Below, one piece after another: positions 51,614 through 63,400 of a stretch of 64,000 bases of DNA (position 1 is the stretch's first letter; every line of letters starts with the position of its first letter). A program made the translations under genes and the position numbers. A model generated the notes under the pieces. That model saw only the letters and a list, made by a program, of their open reading frames with translations, searched no databases and was not told the origin of the DNA. The stretch comes from a bacterium SCSIO 12696 (GTDB lineage Bacteria; Pseudomonadota; Gammaproteobacteria; Pseudomonadales; Porticoccaceae): assembly GCA_024397955.1 (NCBI GenBank), contig CP073744.1:496001-560000 (forward strand), in the 5' to 3' direction.

Positions 51614-52237
51614 ATGTCCACAATATATCTTTTTAACAAACCCTACGGTGTGCTCTGCCAGTTCAGTGGCGCGGATGAGCGTCCTACCCTGGCTGACTTT
51701 ATTAAAACCCCAAACATCTACCCCGCTGGACGACTGGATCAAGATTCCGAGGGCTTACTGCTACTTACCGATGACGGCAACCTGCAAGCCCGAATTGCCC
51801 ATCCCAAACACAAGCTGCCAAAAACTTATTGGGTGCAGGTGGAGGGCGAGGTTAATGACGAAGCCCTGGAAAAGTTATGTCGCGGTGTTGAGCTAAAAGA
51901 TGGCCCAACAAAACCCGCAAGAGCGAAAGTTATCACCGAACCGGAATTATGGCCCCGCAATCCGCCAGTGCGCTTTCGCCAATCAATACCCACCAGCTGG
52001 ATAGAGCTGACCATCACCGAAGGCCGTAATCGCCAGGTAAGGCGTATGACCGCCGCAGTGGGCCACCCTACTTTGCGTTTGGTGCGTGTGGCTATTGGCC
52101 ACTGGAAATTGAACGATTTACAGCCTGGACAGCACCGTAAAGAAGTTGTCCACTTGGGAAATGCGCCAGCAAAAAACAACCAAAGAGCACGAAATAATGG
52201 GCGAGCAAATACACCTCACCGTCGCCACCGTCGTTGA
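51614..52237 (+). CDS. rluE: 23S rRNA pseudouridine(2457) synthase RluE
   Basis: RluE makes pseudouridine at position 2457 of 23S rRNA. The 207 residues have [12 protein letters not shown] at the N-terminus, the catalytic Asp in [18 protein letters not shown] and [22 protein letters not shown]. The C-terminus is basic and disordered. The ATG directly abuts the T-run of the icd terminator and has no ribosome site other than the hairpin itself. nudJ overlaps its 3' end by 41 bp. Confidence 0.94.
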   Translation: MSTIYLFNKPYGVLCQFSGADERPTLADFIKTPNIYPAGRLDQDSEGLLLLTDDGNLQARIAHPKHKLPKTYWVQVEGEVNDEALEKLCRGVELKDGPTKPARAKVITEPELWPRNPPVRFRQSIPTSWIELTITEGRNRQVRRMTAAVGHPTLRLVRVAIGHWKLNDLQPGQHRKEVVHLGNAPAKNNQRARNNGRANTPHRRHRR

Positions 52238-52646
52238 GCGCGACGGCAAATACCTTTGCGTTGCAGAATATGAAAATGGTAAGCGAGTTTACAACCAGCC
52301 AGCCGGGCATGTGGAACCGGGGGAAGAAATTACCGCCGCCGCTTTACGGGAAACACTGGAAGAAACTGGCTGGCATGTGGATTTAACCGGGTTTATGGGT
52401 ATTACCACCTACACAGCGCCCAGTAACGGTGTTACTTATTACCGGGTGTGCTTTGCTGCCAAGGTACAGCGTTTTGATCCGGATTATGAGCTGGATTCAG
52501 ATATTGAGGAAGCGTTGTGGCTTAGCTATGAAGAATTGCTGCAACGCGAACCTGAATTGCGCAGCCCGCTGGTTCTGCAAGCGATAGAAGATCATCGCAG
52601 TAGTCATATTTACCCGATGTCGTTATTGAAGGCGTTACAGCAGTAG
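52197..52646 (+). CDS. nudJ: Nudix hydrolase NudJ (phosphatase on thiamine/nucleoside pyrophosphates)
   Basis: The 149-residue product carries the Nudix box [24 protein letters not shown]. coli NudJ hydrolyses nucleoside tri- and diphosphates, HMP-PP and thiamine-PP. ATG 52197 gives the family start [20 protein letters not shown] and overlaps rluE. In E. coli rluE, nudJ, mnmA, hflD and purB are contiguous; here two unrelated leftward genes interrupt the order after nudJ, whose stop overlaps the end of the DUF3482 gene by 12 bp. Confidence 0.93.
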   Translation: MGEQIHLTVATVVERDGKYLCVAEYENGKRVYNQPAGHVEPGEEITAAALRETLEETGWHVDLTGFMGITTYTAPSNGVTYYRVCFAAKVQRFDPDYELDSDIEEALWLSYEELLQREPELRSPLVLQAIEDHRSSHIYPMSLLKALQQ

Positions 52647-54020
52647 CGAATAAACAAGTCGCTGCAAATGTTCACGCTGTTTCCCAGAAAGTCCTTTATG
52701 GCCGGTTTTTAAAAGGCCGGTTAACGCCACCTGTTTCGATTTCTCCAAGGCGTCTATCCAACTGCCAGATTCTTGCACAACAAGCGGATTGCGATTGCCG
52801 TGGGCGCGCGCAGCAATGGCGCGTTGATAACTTACCGCTCGGCCCAACAATACAAACGCAAAGTTGAGGTCTTTCACCGGCCCCGCGGTTAACTGTTTGC
52901 CACCCAGTGGCAGTCCTTTTATAGACAAGGTATCGGGTTTATTGCTGATATATAAACTGGCCACTCCAGCGCCAATGCCGCCAATCAGTGCGCCGGTCAT
53001 CAATGATGCACCTCCCAGCCCTGCATCCACTAAAGCACCGGCGGCAGCACCGGAGGAGCTTGCTAATGCAACTAATTTTTTTCGGCTCATACCAAACAAA
53101 TACCAGTAATCCTGATTGAATAAATCCGGGTAATCCAGTTCAAGATTCGCCTCCTGAATATCAAGCCGTTGGTGCCGATACAGGCCCAAAATGGCTTGTC
53201 GCAAACGTTTTTCATGCTGCTGCAGTCGTAAGCGGTATTCTTTACGAATCAACTCTTCAAGGCTGTCTTGTAACTCATCTGCGAGCAGCGGTTTGGATAC
53301 CTTTGCGGCTAAAGCCTGGGAGATAAATTCACTGATTAAAAAAGCCGCTTTGTTTTGGGTATTCTGGTGGTGGTGTTCAATAGCCGTTGCCGACTTCAGC
53401 AAATCTTCGCGCCAGGCGTCACTCAATTCTGCGAACGACCTTAGTACTGCCAACTGCTTTTCGATGCCATCAACAACCGGGTTAAACACTTTCACTAAAC
53501 TGAAGTATTGCCCAAGTGCCTGCTTCCACTCATCTACATATTGCTCGCCGCCAATGGGGTTGATCAGTGCCATGCGCGGCTGCCCTGTCCACTGCAGCAC
53601 GGTCATTTCCGGTTCGTATTTGGGGGAATACGGGACTGAACCATCCACTACGTAAATAATGCCTGCGCCTTCACGAACGATGGGCGACAGCAGTTCCACT
53701 TCATCTCTAAACCGTTCGCCAGCTTCCTGACCAGCACCAAAGTGCTGCAAAAATTGCTCAATGGCTTGCAGGCGTTTTGACGCGTCTGTGTCCTGTTGCT
53801 GCAACCATTCCATTAACTGTCTGGGGCGCTGGAAGCCAGGTGTGTCGAACAAGCTGTACAGCGGTTGTTGATCCAGTTGGTAGGAATAGCAATGAGTTGC
53901 CACCGTGGTGCCAGACAGTTCCGAGATAGCAATATCGTCACTGTGCACCATGGTGGCCACAATGCTGGATTTGCCTTTATTGGGGTGGCCGACAACCGCA
54001 AACCGGGGGCAAGCATTCAT
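52635..54020 (-). CDS. GTPase with DUF3482 domain
   Basis: The 461 residues start with a GTP-binding domain: G1 GHPNKGKSS, G2 Thr in SGTTVAT, G3 DTPG. The C-terminal part (about 315-365) is a glycine/alanine-rich hydrophobic stretch (SSGAAAGALVDAGLGGASL, GALIGGIGAGVASLYI) that may enter the membrane, a layout like other bacterial membrane-linked GTPases. The function is unknown. The gene overlaps its DUF2868 partner by 4 bp (54017-54020), so they are a translationally coupled pair. Confidence 0.85.
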   Translation of the reverse strand: MNACPRFAVVGHPNKGKSSIVATMVHSDDIAISELSGTTVATHCYSYQLDQQPLYSLFDTPGFQRPRQLMEWLQQQDTDASKRLQAIEQFLQHFGAGQEAGERFRDEVELLSPIVREGAGIIYVVDGSVPYSPKYEPEMTVLQWTGQPRMALINPIGGEQYVDEWKQALGQYFSLVKVFNPVVDGIEKQLAVLRSFAELSDAWREDLLKSATAIEHHHQNTQNKAAFLISEFISQALAAKVSKPLLADELQDSLEELIRKEYRLRLQQHEKRLRQAILGLYRHQRLDIQEANLELDYPDLFNQDYWYLFGMSRKKLVALASSSGAAAGALVDAGLGGASLMTGALIGGIGAGVASLYISNKPDTLSIKGLPLGGKQLTAGPVKDLNFAFVLLGRAVSYQRAIAARAHGNRNPLVVQESGSWIDALEKSKQVALTGLLKTGHKGLSGKQREHLQRLVYSLLL

Positions 54021-55342
54021 TGGCCGCCCTCCACACGCTCACCAAAGGGCAATTGGTATTTGCGCGCAAATAACTGCCAGGATTTACGCGCCCCTTCTGC
54101 TGCCTTTTCTGGCCCGGATAGCAGCCACAAAGAAATATCTAATTTTGGATTTTTGGTGCGGATTACTTCAATAGTATCCGCCAGCTCGGCAGTGGGCACT
54201 TGTTGCGGTGTTACCAACAGTTGCACCGATGCATTCCACTGTGGCGCAATATTCGCCAGCCATTGATTGTCCTCTTGCCAGCTGCTCAGCCCCAACACCT
54301 TTGTGCTTTGAATTTGTTTTGGTTGCCACTGCCAGGCCAAACAAATAGCGTCTGACTGCCAACTATCTACGTCACTGAGTAGTTTGCTTTCAATGTTTGC
54401 AGCGTCGCTTGTTGATGCGAGGTTGGGCTCCAGCGTTAAGGCAAAGCGCTCGATATCGCCGCTGTGGCGCATTTCATTCAATAAGGTTTTTGCCAGGCGG
54501 TAACGTAACCAGAGCGCCAGCATTAACCGGGGCAACAGACCGTAGGTCACCATTGCCATCACAAGGTACGACCACCACTGCCCCAACAATTCGCCGTTAA
54601 ACGATGCTGACTGCTCTGCCCCACCCCGATAGAAGCGGCTACTGCTCAGCAATTCCTGGCTCGGTGCGCCCAGCAACCACTGCCAAGGCCAGCTGAGGTG
54701 TACCAAAAAGTTCTCAACCAGCTTTTCTGCCTGAGTGCCCCGCTCGGCGACGGTAGAAGACCAGGCGAATGCCAGGTCTTGAAACAGTGCCATGATCAAA
54801 AAGCAGACAACGGCGCCAACTTGAAATGCCAGGGATAAGCGCTGCAATTTCCACAGCAGCCAGTGTTTGAATACTGGCGATTGAAGGTGCTGCTGTGGCA
54901 ATCGCTTCAGTAATGGCCGGAGCGCCAACTGCCCAACAACAGCAATGGGTGCATCCGGGCGCAATGCTCGTCTTAAACCCCATAAGGTCAGCAGGGTTAA
55001 GGCAAAAGGCAGCAGCGCGAACAGCCCCAACATCAGCCATAAGTTAATGGGGGCATTACCGGAATAGCTGCACGCACCGGCCATGGCCAGACAACCAGCA
55101 ATAGCACTTACCAACAGGGCAATCACCAATCCTGAATGGCTGGCGTTTTGGATGGAGCTTGTGTCCTTCTGAAATTGACGTAATGCAGCCTCTGTATCAC
55201 TTGGTGTCGGCTCATGTGGCTGCTCTACCCACTCTTGCCACTTGGGTTGTGTCAAAGCGTGGCGAAACTGCAGCCACTCCATGGCCCTTTGAGACAAGCC
55301 CAGCGCTGAAAAATAAGGGATGTTTGATGACTTTTGTGGCAA
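54017..55342 (-). CDS. DUF2868 membrane protein, partner of the DUF3482 GTPase
   Basis: The 441-residue protein has four predicted membrane segments (about 72-92, 104-124, 176-198 and 255-280) with a large cytoplasmic C-terminal half. The start is uncertain: TTG 55342 opens the frame, and ATG 55282 is the next option. The DUF2868 and DUF3482 families are commonly found as neighbours, which suggests a shared but undefined membrane function. Its start is 117 bp from the divergent mnmA. Confidence 0.8.
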   Translation of the reverse strand: MPQKSSNIPYFSALGLSQRAMEWLQFRHALTQPKWQEWVEQPHEPTPSDTEAALRQFQKDTSSIQNASHSGLVIALLVSAIAGCLAMAGACSYSGNAPINLWLMLGLFALLPFALTLLTLWGLRRALRPDAPIAVVGQLALRPLLKRLPQQHLQSPVFKHWLLWKLQRLSLAFQVGAVVCFLIMALFQDLAFAWSSTVAERGTQAEKLVENFLVHLSWPWQWLLGAPSQELLSSSRFYRGGAEQSASFNGELLGQWWSYLVMAMVTYGLLPRLMLALWLRYRLAKTLLNEMRHSGDIERFALTLEPNLASTSDAANIESKLLSDVDSWQSDAICLAWQWQPKQIQSTKVLGLSSWQEDNQWLANIAPQWNASVQLLVTPQQVPTAELADTIEVIRTKNPKLDISLWLLSGPEKAAEGARKSWQLFARKYQLPFGERVEGGQ

Positions 55343-55400
55343 GGGAGGCTCGATCCTTGTATTTATGACGCTATGGTATCAGGAATACGGGTAACGGCAA

Positions 55401-55430
55401 TTTACCCGAGGCTTGCGCCCCTGTTAGAAT
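55401..55430 (+). promoter_or_regulatory. Candidate mnmA promoter
   Basis: TTTACC (55401-55406) and TAGAAT (55425-55430), 18 bp apart, are followed by a GC-rich CGCCGCC and lie 30 bp before the mnmA ATG. Confidence 0.5.
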
Positions 55431-55459
55431 CGCCGCCTTTGCCAAAACCGCTGTTCAGT

Positions 55460-56554
55460 ATGTCTCAAGCCAAAACCACCGTTATTGTCGGCATGTCCGG
55501 AGGTGTCGACTCCTCTGTATCCGCTTTGTTGCTTAAACAACAGGGCTACGAGGTGGCCGGCCTGTTTATGAAGAACTGGGACGAGGACGACGGCACCGAA
55601 TACTGCACTGCAAAGGCTGACCTTGAGGACGCCCAGGCAGTGTGCAACAAAATCGGCATCCCCCTGCATACGGTGAATTTTGCCGCGGAATACTGGGACA
55701 ATGTGTTCGAGTATTTTCTGGCGGAATACCAGGCTGGGCGCACGCCCAACCCGGATATTCTTTGCAACCGGGAAATCAAGTTCAAGGTATTTCTGGAATA
55801 CGCCCAGGTTTTGGGTGCTGACTTAATTGCTACTGGCCACTATGTACGCCGTGCGGACAGCGACGGCCATGCCCAGCTTCTAAAGGGTTTAGATGGCAAC
55901 AAAGACCAAAGTTATTTTCTTTATGCCGTTGGCGAAGATGCGTTTGCTAAAACTTTGTTTCCAGTGGGCGAACTGGCCAAGCCCGAAGTGCGCCGTCTGG
56001 CGGAAGAGTACGATCTGATCACTCACAACAAAAAAGACAGCACGGGTATTTGTTTTATTGGTGAGCGCCGTTTTAAAGATTTTCTGGAGCAGTATTTACC
56101 CGCCCAGCCCGGCAATATCGAAGACCCGGACGGTAGGGTCATTGGCCAGCACAGTGGTTTGATGTACCACACAATGGGCCAACGCCAAGGTTTGGGCATT
56201 GGTGGCACCAAAACTGGCACCGAGGCGCCTTGGTATGTAGCTGGTAAAGACCTGGAGCGCAATGTGCTGATTGCGGTGCAAGGCAGCGATCACCCATTGT
56301 TGTTCCACAATAGCCTGGTGGCCAATCAGCTTAACTGGATCAATGGTAAGCCCCAGCAAACGAATTTCCGGTGCCATGCCAAAACCCGCTATCGACAGTC
56401 TGATCAGGCGTGCACAGTCACCTTGGTGGGAGACAGCTGTCAGGTTGTGTTTGACCAGCCACAACGAGCGGTAACACCGGGCCAGTCACTGGTGTTGTAC
56501 CAGGGCGATCACTGCCTGGGCGGTGGCATTATTGAGTCTCGCGACAATGTTTGA
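55460..56554 (+). CDS. mnmA: tRNA-specific 2-thiouridylase MnmA
   Basis: MnmA adds sulphur to wobble U34 of tRNA-Lys, -Glu and -Gln. The 364 residues from ATG 55460 contain the PP-loop SGGVDSSV, the catalytic Cys102 in [12 protein letters not shown] and Cys198 in [12 protein letters not shown]. The long frame opened by the upstream 42 codons is antisense-like sequence and not part of the protein. hflD overlaps its last 8 bp. Confidence 0.97.
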   Translation: MSQAKTTVIVGMSGGVDSSVSALLLKQQGYEVAGLFMKNWDEDDGTEYCTAKADLEDAQAVCNKIGIPLHTVNFAAEYWDNVFEYFLAEYQAGRTPNPDILCNREIKFKVFLEYAQVLGADLIATGHYVRRADSDGHAQLLKGLDGNKDQSYFLYAVGEDAFAKTLFPVGELAKPEVRRLAEEYDLITHNKKDSTGICFIGERRFKDFLEQYLPAQPGNIEDPDGRVIGQHSGLMYHTMGQRQGLGIGGTKTGTEAPWYVAGKDLERNVLIAVQGSDHPLLFHNSLVANQLNWINGKPQQTNFRCHAKTRYRQSDQACTVTLVGDSCQVVFDQPQRAVTPGQSLVLYQGDHCLGGGIIESRDNV

Positions 56555-57188
56555 TTTATCCGCCTTTAAAAAGCCCACCTGCGAGCAGGCGATCGCCCTT
56601 GCGGGTGTGTTTCAGGCCTGCCATTTGGTGGAGCAGCTGGCACGCAATGGCCGTGCAACCAGCGATGAGTTCGCCACCTGCGTGCATGCTATTTTTGAAC
56701 AAAACCCGGAAAGTACAGAAGCGGTTTATGGCGGTGCTCGCAATCTCAAGCTGGGTGTGGACACCCTGCACGAACAGCTAACCCTGCAGCGCAATGGCCA
56801 AGCCTCTGACGCCCTGCGTTACGCTGTTGGCGTTACCCATCTGCAAGGGCGATTATTGCGCGACAAAAACATGCTGGTGCGTTTGAGCAATGGCATAGAC
56901 CGGGCTCGATCCCAGGCTGAACACTTTTCCCAAACCCACGAGAACATTATTGCCAACCTGGCGGATTTGTATCAAAACACCATTAGTACTTTTCGCTACC
57001 GCATTCAGGTGAATGGGTTTGCAGATTATTTGCGCCAGGAAGATATTGCCAGCCGTATCCGCACCCTGCTGCTGTCTGGGGTGCGCAGCGCGGTATTGTG
57101 GAAGCAACTGGGTGGCAGTCGCTGGCATCTTATTCTGTACAGAAAAGACTTAGTCAAACTTATCAATAAGTTGCAGAGCAAAATTTAA
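56547..57188 (+). CDS. hflD: High frequency lysogenization protein HflD
   Basis: HflD is a helical inner-membrane-associated protein; in E. coli it affects lambda lysogeny through CII. The 213 residues from ATG 56547 have the family pattern [18 protein letters not shown] and [20 protein letters not shown]. It sits between mnmA (8-bp overlap) and purB, its usual place. Confidence 0.94.
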   Translation: MFDLSAFKKPTCEQAIALAGVFQACHLVEQLARNGRATSDEFATCVHAIFEQNPESTEAVYGGARNLKLGVDTLHEQLTLQRNGQASDALRYAVGVTHLQGRLLRDKNMLVRLSNGIDRARSQAEHFSQTHENIIANLADLYQNTISTFRYRIQVNGFADYLRQEDIASRIRTLLLSGVRSAVLWKQLGGSRWHLILYRKDLVKLINKLQSKI

Positions 57189-57264
57189 GTTAGCTATCAG
57201 TTTTTGGTTGTGCCCGGCGGAGTGCTTTCCCGCCCTGTTTCCGGTATTATGCGCGCCTTTTTAA

Positions 57265-58665
<1,401 letters not shown>

Positions 58666-58682
58666 CGGGCTGCCATTCATGG

Positions 58683-58702
58683 ACCCCCGCCTTCGCGGGG
58701 GT
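58683..58702. repeat. REP-like palindrome between purB and roxA
   Basis: ACCCCCGC and GCGGGGGT with a CTTC loop lie in the phrase GGACCCCCGCCTTCGCGGGG, which resembles a palindrome dispersed between genes in many proteobacteria. There is no T-run, so it is not a typical terminator. Only one copy was seen in the window. Confidence 0.6.
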
Positions 58703-58741
58703 GACGCCTCTATAGGGCACTGAATTATCAAAGTACCTCTC

Positions 58742-59881
58742 ATGCTTACCCATCTTGGCAATATCACCACAGAGGAATTTCTGCGCTACTACTGGCAGAA
58801 AAAACCTCTGTTGGTGCGCAATGCGTTTCCCAACTTTGAATCGCCGTTGACGCCGGATGAGTTGGCAGGCCTTGCCCTGGAGGATGAGGTTGAATCCCGC
58901 ATTGTGCTGGAAAATGGCACTGATGGCCCCTGGCAGCTACTGAATGGCCCTTTTGAAGAAGACGTTTTTACCCAGCTGCCAGAAACCCACTGGACGCTGC
59001 TGGTGCAAGCGGTGGATCAATGGGTGCCTGAAGCACAAAGCATTTTAGAGGCGTTTCGGTTTTTGCCTCGTTGGCGCCTGGACGACCTGATGGTGAGCTA
59101 CGCCCCTGAAGGCGGCAGCGTAGGGCCGCATTTTGATTATTACGACGTGTTTCTAATTCAAGGGCACGGCCAACGGCGCTGGCAAGTGGGCTCCAAGGCG
59201 GACGATGACAGCCCGCGTATTGACGGCACCCCATTGCGAATTTTAAAAGAGTTTATCCCGGAGCAAGAATGGGTTTTAGAGCCGGGGGATATGCTCTATC
59301 TGCCGCCGCAATACAGCCATAACGGCGTTGCATTAAACGATTGCCTCACCTACTCCGTGGGTTTTCGCGCTCCCAGTATTGGCGAAATTATCGACGACCT
59401 GGCCACAGAAGCCATCTCCCACCATCGTGGCCATCAACGTTATACTGACCCTGCACAGCCGGTTAAGCACCACGGTGAAATCTCAGAAGCAGCAGTTGAA
59501 CGGCTTGGCGAACTACTTCAAACCGCACTGCTGGATAAGCAGTTGTTGCGCAATTGGCTTGGGCGGACAATGACATCCAGAAAGTACCCTGAGCTGGATA
59601 TTAGTCAGGAAAGTGGCCAAGCTAACTGGATTGGCGAACTAAAGAATGGCGCTACACTGCAACGCCATCCAGCCTCCCGCTTTGCTTTTGCAGACACAGT
59701 GAATAAAAAGGCTGAGCTATTTGTTGATGGCGAAGCAGTTGTTGTGGAGCTGGAGTTTGCTCGCTTGCTTTGTGGTGGCTGCGAGCTTAATTGGCAGGTA
59801 TTAGGTCCTTATTTCAGCACTGAAAAGACTAAAAACGTTATTGAACAGTTAATTGAGTATGGGGCTTTGTATTTGAATTAA
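58742..59881 (+). CDS. roxA: Ribosomal protein L16 3-hydroxylase RoxA (JmjC-type cupin)
   Basis: This Fe(II)/2-oxoglutarate oxygenase hydroxylates an Arg of ribosomal protein L16. The 379 residues hold the JmjC barrel with iron ligands His130 and Asp132 in GPHFDYYDVF and His193 in LPPQYSHNGVA, and the winged-helix-like C-terminus of the YcfD family. It is downstream of purB and closed by its own terminator. Confidence 0.92.
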   Translation: MLTHLGNITTEEFLRYYWQKKPLLVRNAFPNFESPLTPDELAGLALEDEVESRIVLENGTDGPWQLLNGPFEEDVFTQLPETHWTLLVQAVDQWVPEAQSILEAFRFLPRWRLDDLMVSYAPEGGSVGPHFDYYDVFLIQGHGQRRWQVGSKADDDSPRIDGTPLRILKEFIPEQEWVLEPGDMLYLPPQYSHNGVALNDCLTYSVGFRAPSIGEIIDDLATEAISHHRGHQRYTDPAQPVKHHGEISEAAVERLGELLQTALLDKQLLRNWLGRTMTSRKYPELDISQESGQANWIGELKNGATLQRHPASRFAFADTVNKKAELFVDGEAVVVELEFARLLCGGCELNWQVLGPYFSTEKTKNVIEQLIEYGALYLN

Positions 59882-59905
59882 TTGAGCACTGCCCCGATCT
59901 ATTAC

Positions 59906-59940
59906 AGCGTATAAAGCATACGCTCTATTTTTATTTTTTT
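59906..59940 (+). terminator. roxA terminator
   Basis: A 7-bp stem (59906-59912 with 59918-59924) and AAAGC loop are followed by a long T-rich run. Confidence 0.8.
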
Positions 59941-59992
59941 GCTCATTACGTAGGCTTACTAATTTCAGACTAACTTAGTCTCTTTTTCACAA

Positions 59993-60445
59993 CTAATTCA
60001 TCAAAAGAGCATTAAAATTCTTAATATCTGTACACCCCTCTACAAGCCGGAGGGCATCTAAAGCTTTCCTTTTACATGAGCTATAATCTGCCTCCTCAAT
60101 GGATGTAAGCGATGAGTCTGCTTCACCATAAGAATCTATGATCTCCCATATAACTTGCCGCATAGATTCTTTAGAAATCTCCCCTCGTTCAAACCTCAAA
60201 ATAGTAAAGCCCACCAATAGTTCGCTAGTTACTTCGGGCAATATGACAAAAAACTCTTTCAATGCTTCGCGAATAATTTGCAATGCCTGATCAGAAGTCT
60301 GCACAAGGCTAAGGTTAACAATCCATAACTTAGGATTATTGAGCTTTAAAATCACATTATCTGCCCATGAGCTGATGTCTTTTGCTCTCCAGAAACTACT
60401 ATCTAACAAGCAAAACATTACTGCCAGTAGGTTTGTCATACTCAT
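59993..60445 (-). CDS. Candidate immunity protein downstream of RHS toxin
   Basis: The 150-residue acidic, soluble helical protein has no recognised family. Its ATG overlaps the RHS stop codon as TGATG, so translation is coupled. Position directly after the toxin tip, small size, AT-rich composition and no similarity to housekeeping genes are typical of immunity proteins; the assignment is by context only. The next gene, roxA, converges from the left with a terminator between. Confidence 0.6.
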   Translation of the reverse strand: MSMTNLLAVMFCLLDSSFWRAKDISSWADNVILKLNNPKLWIVNLSLVQTSDQALQIIREALKEFFVILPEVTSELLVGFTILRFERGEISKESMRQVIWEIIDSYGEADSSLTSIEEADYSSCKRKALDALRLVEGCTDIKNFNALLMN

Positions 60446-63400
60446 CAGCTCCCAAACAGCCCTGGCCAGATTCTACTACCTTCTGTATTTTTCAGCCGCT
60501 CTCTGGTTACAGGGTCTATCCTGTGATGGTGTGGATTTGGATGATCAATTTCTCGTCCGTGAGTAGTCCTATCTGTCCTACCTACCTCACGACCAAATTC
60601 ATCATAGTGCGTCGTTTGGTGATAAGTCCCCCCGGAAGAGCTAGGTTTTTCTACATCATTAATGGTTCGAGTTCCAGGAGTCACTTGATTAGGGTTTCTC
60701 TTATAAATCCAATACTCATCTGGAAGCGCTGTTTTGTTTGTAGTATTTCTTCGCAAAAAGCTTTCGAGCAGTTCATCGGCAACACCAATAAATCGTCTCA
60801 GACCTCCACTAATGCCTTCGACAGCCAGGGCTTCCTTTGCTTGTTGTTGTTCTGGTCTAGTGAGTACATTTCCAGAAAAGATATTTATAGGCTCATTAAA
60901 AGGATTATCTTGCAAGCCAATATGATAAAAAAGAAACCCTGCTTGATCTCCAGCACCTTCCCATATGTTGCCTAAAATTGGAATTTCTAAAGCCTTTTGG
61001 GTGACTGTTTTATCTATTGGCCCTATAGTTCCAGTGGGAGCCTCTCCACCTCCTCGGAAAACTCTACCCACATGCTCCATAGTTGAACAGCCATAGGAAG
61101 TGGTAAAAACACCATTCGAATATTTGCCTCCCGTTCTTTCCGACCATGTGTCAGCTAGTATCTTTTCTAATGTTCTAGAGGCAGCTGCATCACTGGGTAA
61201 ATTTGAAGGCCGGCCAAACAGACCGCCAGCGAATCCAGGGGTGCCTGTAAATGACGAGGTTGATGCGCTACTCGTAAATGAACTGATTGTGGGGGCACCA
61301 GCTGCAAAAAGATCGTCATATCCACCGCCAAAGTAAGTTGATGCGAGAGCGAAACCCTGTCCACTGCACTCTCCGCCAAAATAAGCGCATACCACTTCAA
61401 CAACTATAGCGACAATCACGACCGCAAGATCCAAAGGGTTTCTTATCGAAATATACCCACTAGGATCAGTCGCATTCAGAGGGTTGTTCCATGTGTAGGA
61501 ATAGCGGTTTAGGCTTTGTGTGTAAGTCGGATCTTGTATAAACGGATCCGCCTGCAGGAACCTGGCAATCTTCGGATCGTAAATGCGCCCATTCATATGG
61601 ATCACACCCACCTCATCCAGCATCTCATGGCCCGTAAAGCCTCTGGTGGTGATGCTGCTGTCAAAGGTGGTCAGTGCCCCATTGGCCAACGCCGTCCAGT
61701 CGGTGGCGTCCCTTCTCTCGCCCCAGGCGTCAAAGCTCATTTCCTGCACAATCGCACCGGTTTCGTCGGTGATCACGTCCAGGCTGCCCAGATGGTCGTG
61801 GTACTGGTAGTGCGTGTCCACGCTCTGCAGTTGTTCTGTACTGTTGAGTTTGAGGGTGATTAAGGTACCGCCCAGGTGGCGTTTGATTTCTTTATCGCCA
61901 TTGATCTGGGTAATCCACTCGGTGTTGCCCACGTACAAGGTGGTTTTGGTGCCACTGCTGTTGGTGTCGGTGCGCTTATAGCGGGCCCTATCCGGCCCAT
62001 ACTGGAACCCGGTGGTGTGACTGCCTTTGCTGATGGTTAAGGGTTTGTCAAAGGTGCTGTAGACGATGGTGCGACCGTCCCCACTGAGGTTGTTGCCGTT
62101 GTCGTCGTAGCTGTAGGTGGCCGCTTCCGCTCCCGTAATTTGGGTCACCGCGTGTACGCCCGCGTCCCCGGCTCCGCTATTATTGCCCGTACCGTAGCTG
62201 TAGGTACCCACATCACTCTTGTAGAGGATGTTGCCCAGGGCGTCGTATTGCACGGTTTTGGCCGCTTGGCCTACCACCTGGTAGCTGGTCAGGCGGTTGA
62301 GGTCGTCGTAGCCAAAGTTTTCTCGCAGGTTTTTGTTACCGGATTTTTCTTCTCGCCATTCCAGGTTACCAATGGTGTCCCACTCGTACTCAAGGTCCTG
62401 GACTTCGGCCCCCAAGGCGTGAGTGGCATCAATGGTTTCGATGCGCCCGGTTTGTGGGTCGTACACCCGAGCGATACTGACGTTGTCGCCCCGGGTTTCA
62501 CCCGTCACGTTACCCCGTGCGTCCATGCTGGTGATGGTGCGGTAGATACTCCGCGGTTGACCATTGCTGCCCAGCACTGCATCGCCCACCCAGTCCATGT
62601 AGCCGTAGGCGTTGTAATGGCTTTGAGTGCCCTGGTAACCGGTAGCCCCAGTGGGGTCGGTAGACGCATCGAAGGTTTGGTAAGTACGGCCGTATTGGTC
62701 GTAGGTCACTTGTTCGATGTAGCTGCCGTCGCTGCCGCCAGCCCCCAGTGCCGTGGCGGTGTGGGTCACCCGCCCGTAGGTGTCGTAGGTAACGGTTTTG
62801 ACGTAGTCGTTAGTGCCGTCATCGCCGTTGTCTTGTTGAACGTTGTTCAGCAAGCCAAGGCCCAGCCCACTGGTGCCGTTGTTGTAGTGCCACTGGGTGT
62901 CGCTTTCCACACTGTTGTTGGTGCGGCGATCAATCCGATGGATCAGTCGGCCCAACACGTCGTAGCTCAGTGTGCTGGTCTGACCGTTGGCATCGGTTTG
63001 TGATTCCAGTTCGCCGTACACGTTGTAGCTGTAGGTCCAGTAGCCCTTGTCCGGATCATCCATCCAGTCTTTGCGGCCCAACAGGTCGTAGTGAATGGTG
63101 CTCACGTTGCCCGCCGAGTCGGTCATGGTGGTCATGTTGCCCTGGGCGTCGTAGGCGTAGCTGACCGAGGAGGTTTCATGACCACTGCCCCCTTCGTTGT
63201 CGGTCACACCCACCACTTCGCCCAACGCGTTTTTGGTTTCCACCTTGCGGTGGCCTTTGTCGTTGATGGTGACGGTGCTGTAGCCGTTGTATTGCACGCT
63301 ACCGGTGCTGTTGTCCGGCAGTGTGGTGGTGGTCGGACGGCCCAGGATGTCGTAGTCGATGGTGGTCCAGTAGATGGGAGAACCACTGTCCAGGTAGTAG

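Noticed and set aside
62140..63003. 287-codon plus-strand frame
   Set aside because: It is antisense to the RHS YD repeats, whose repetitive codons keep the opposite frame open.
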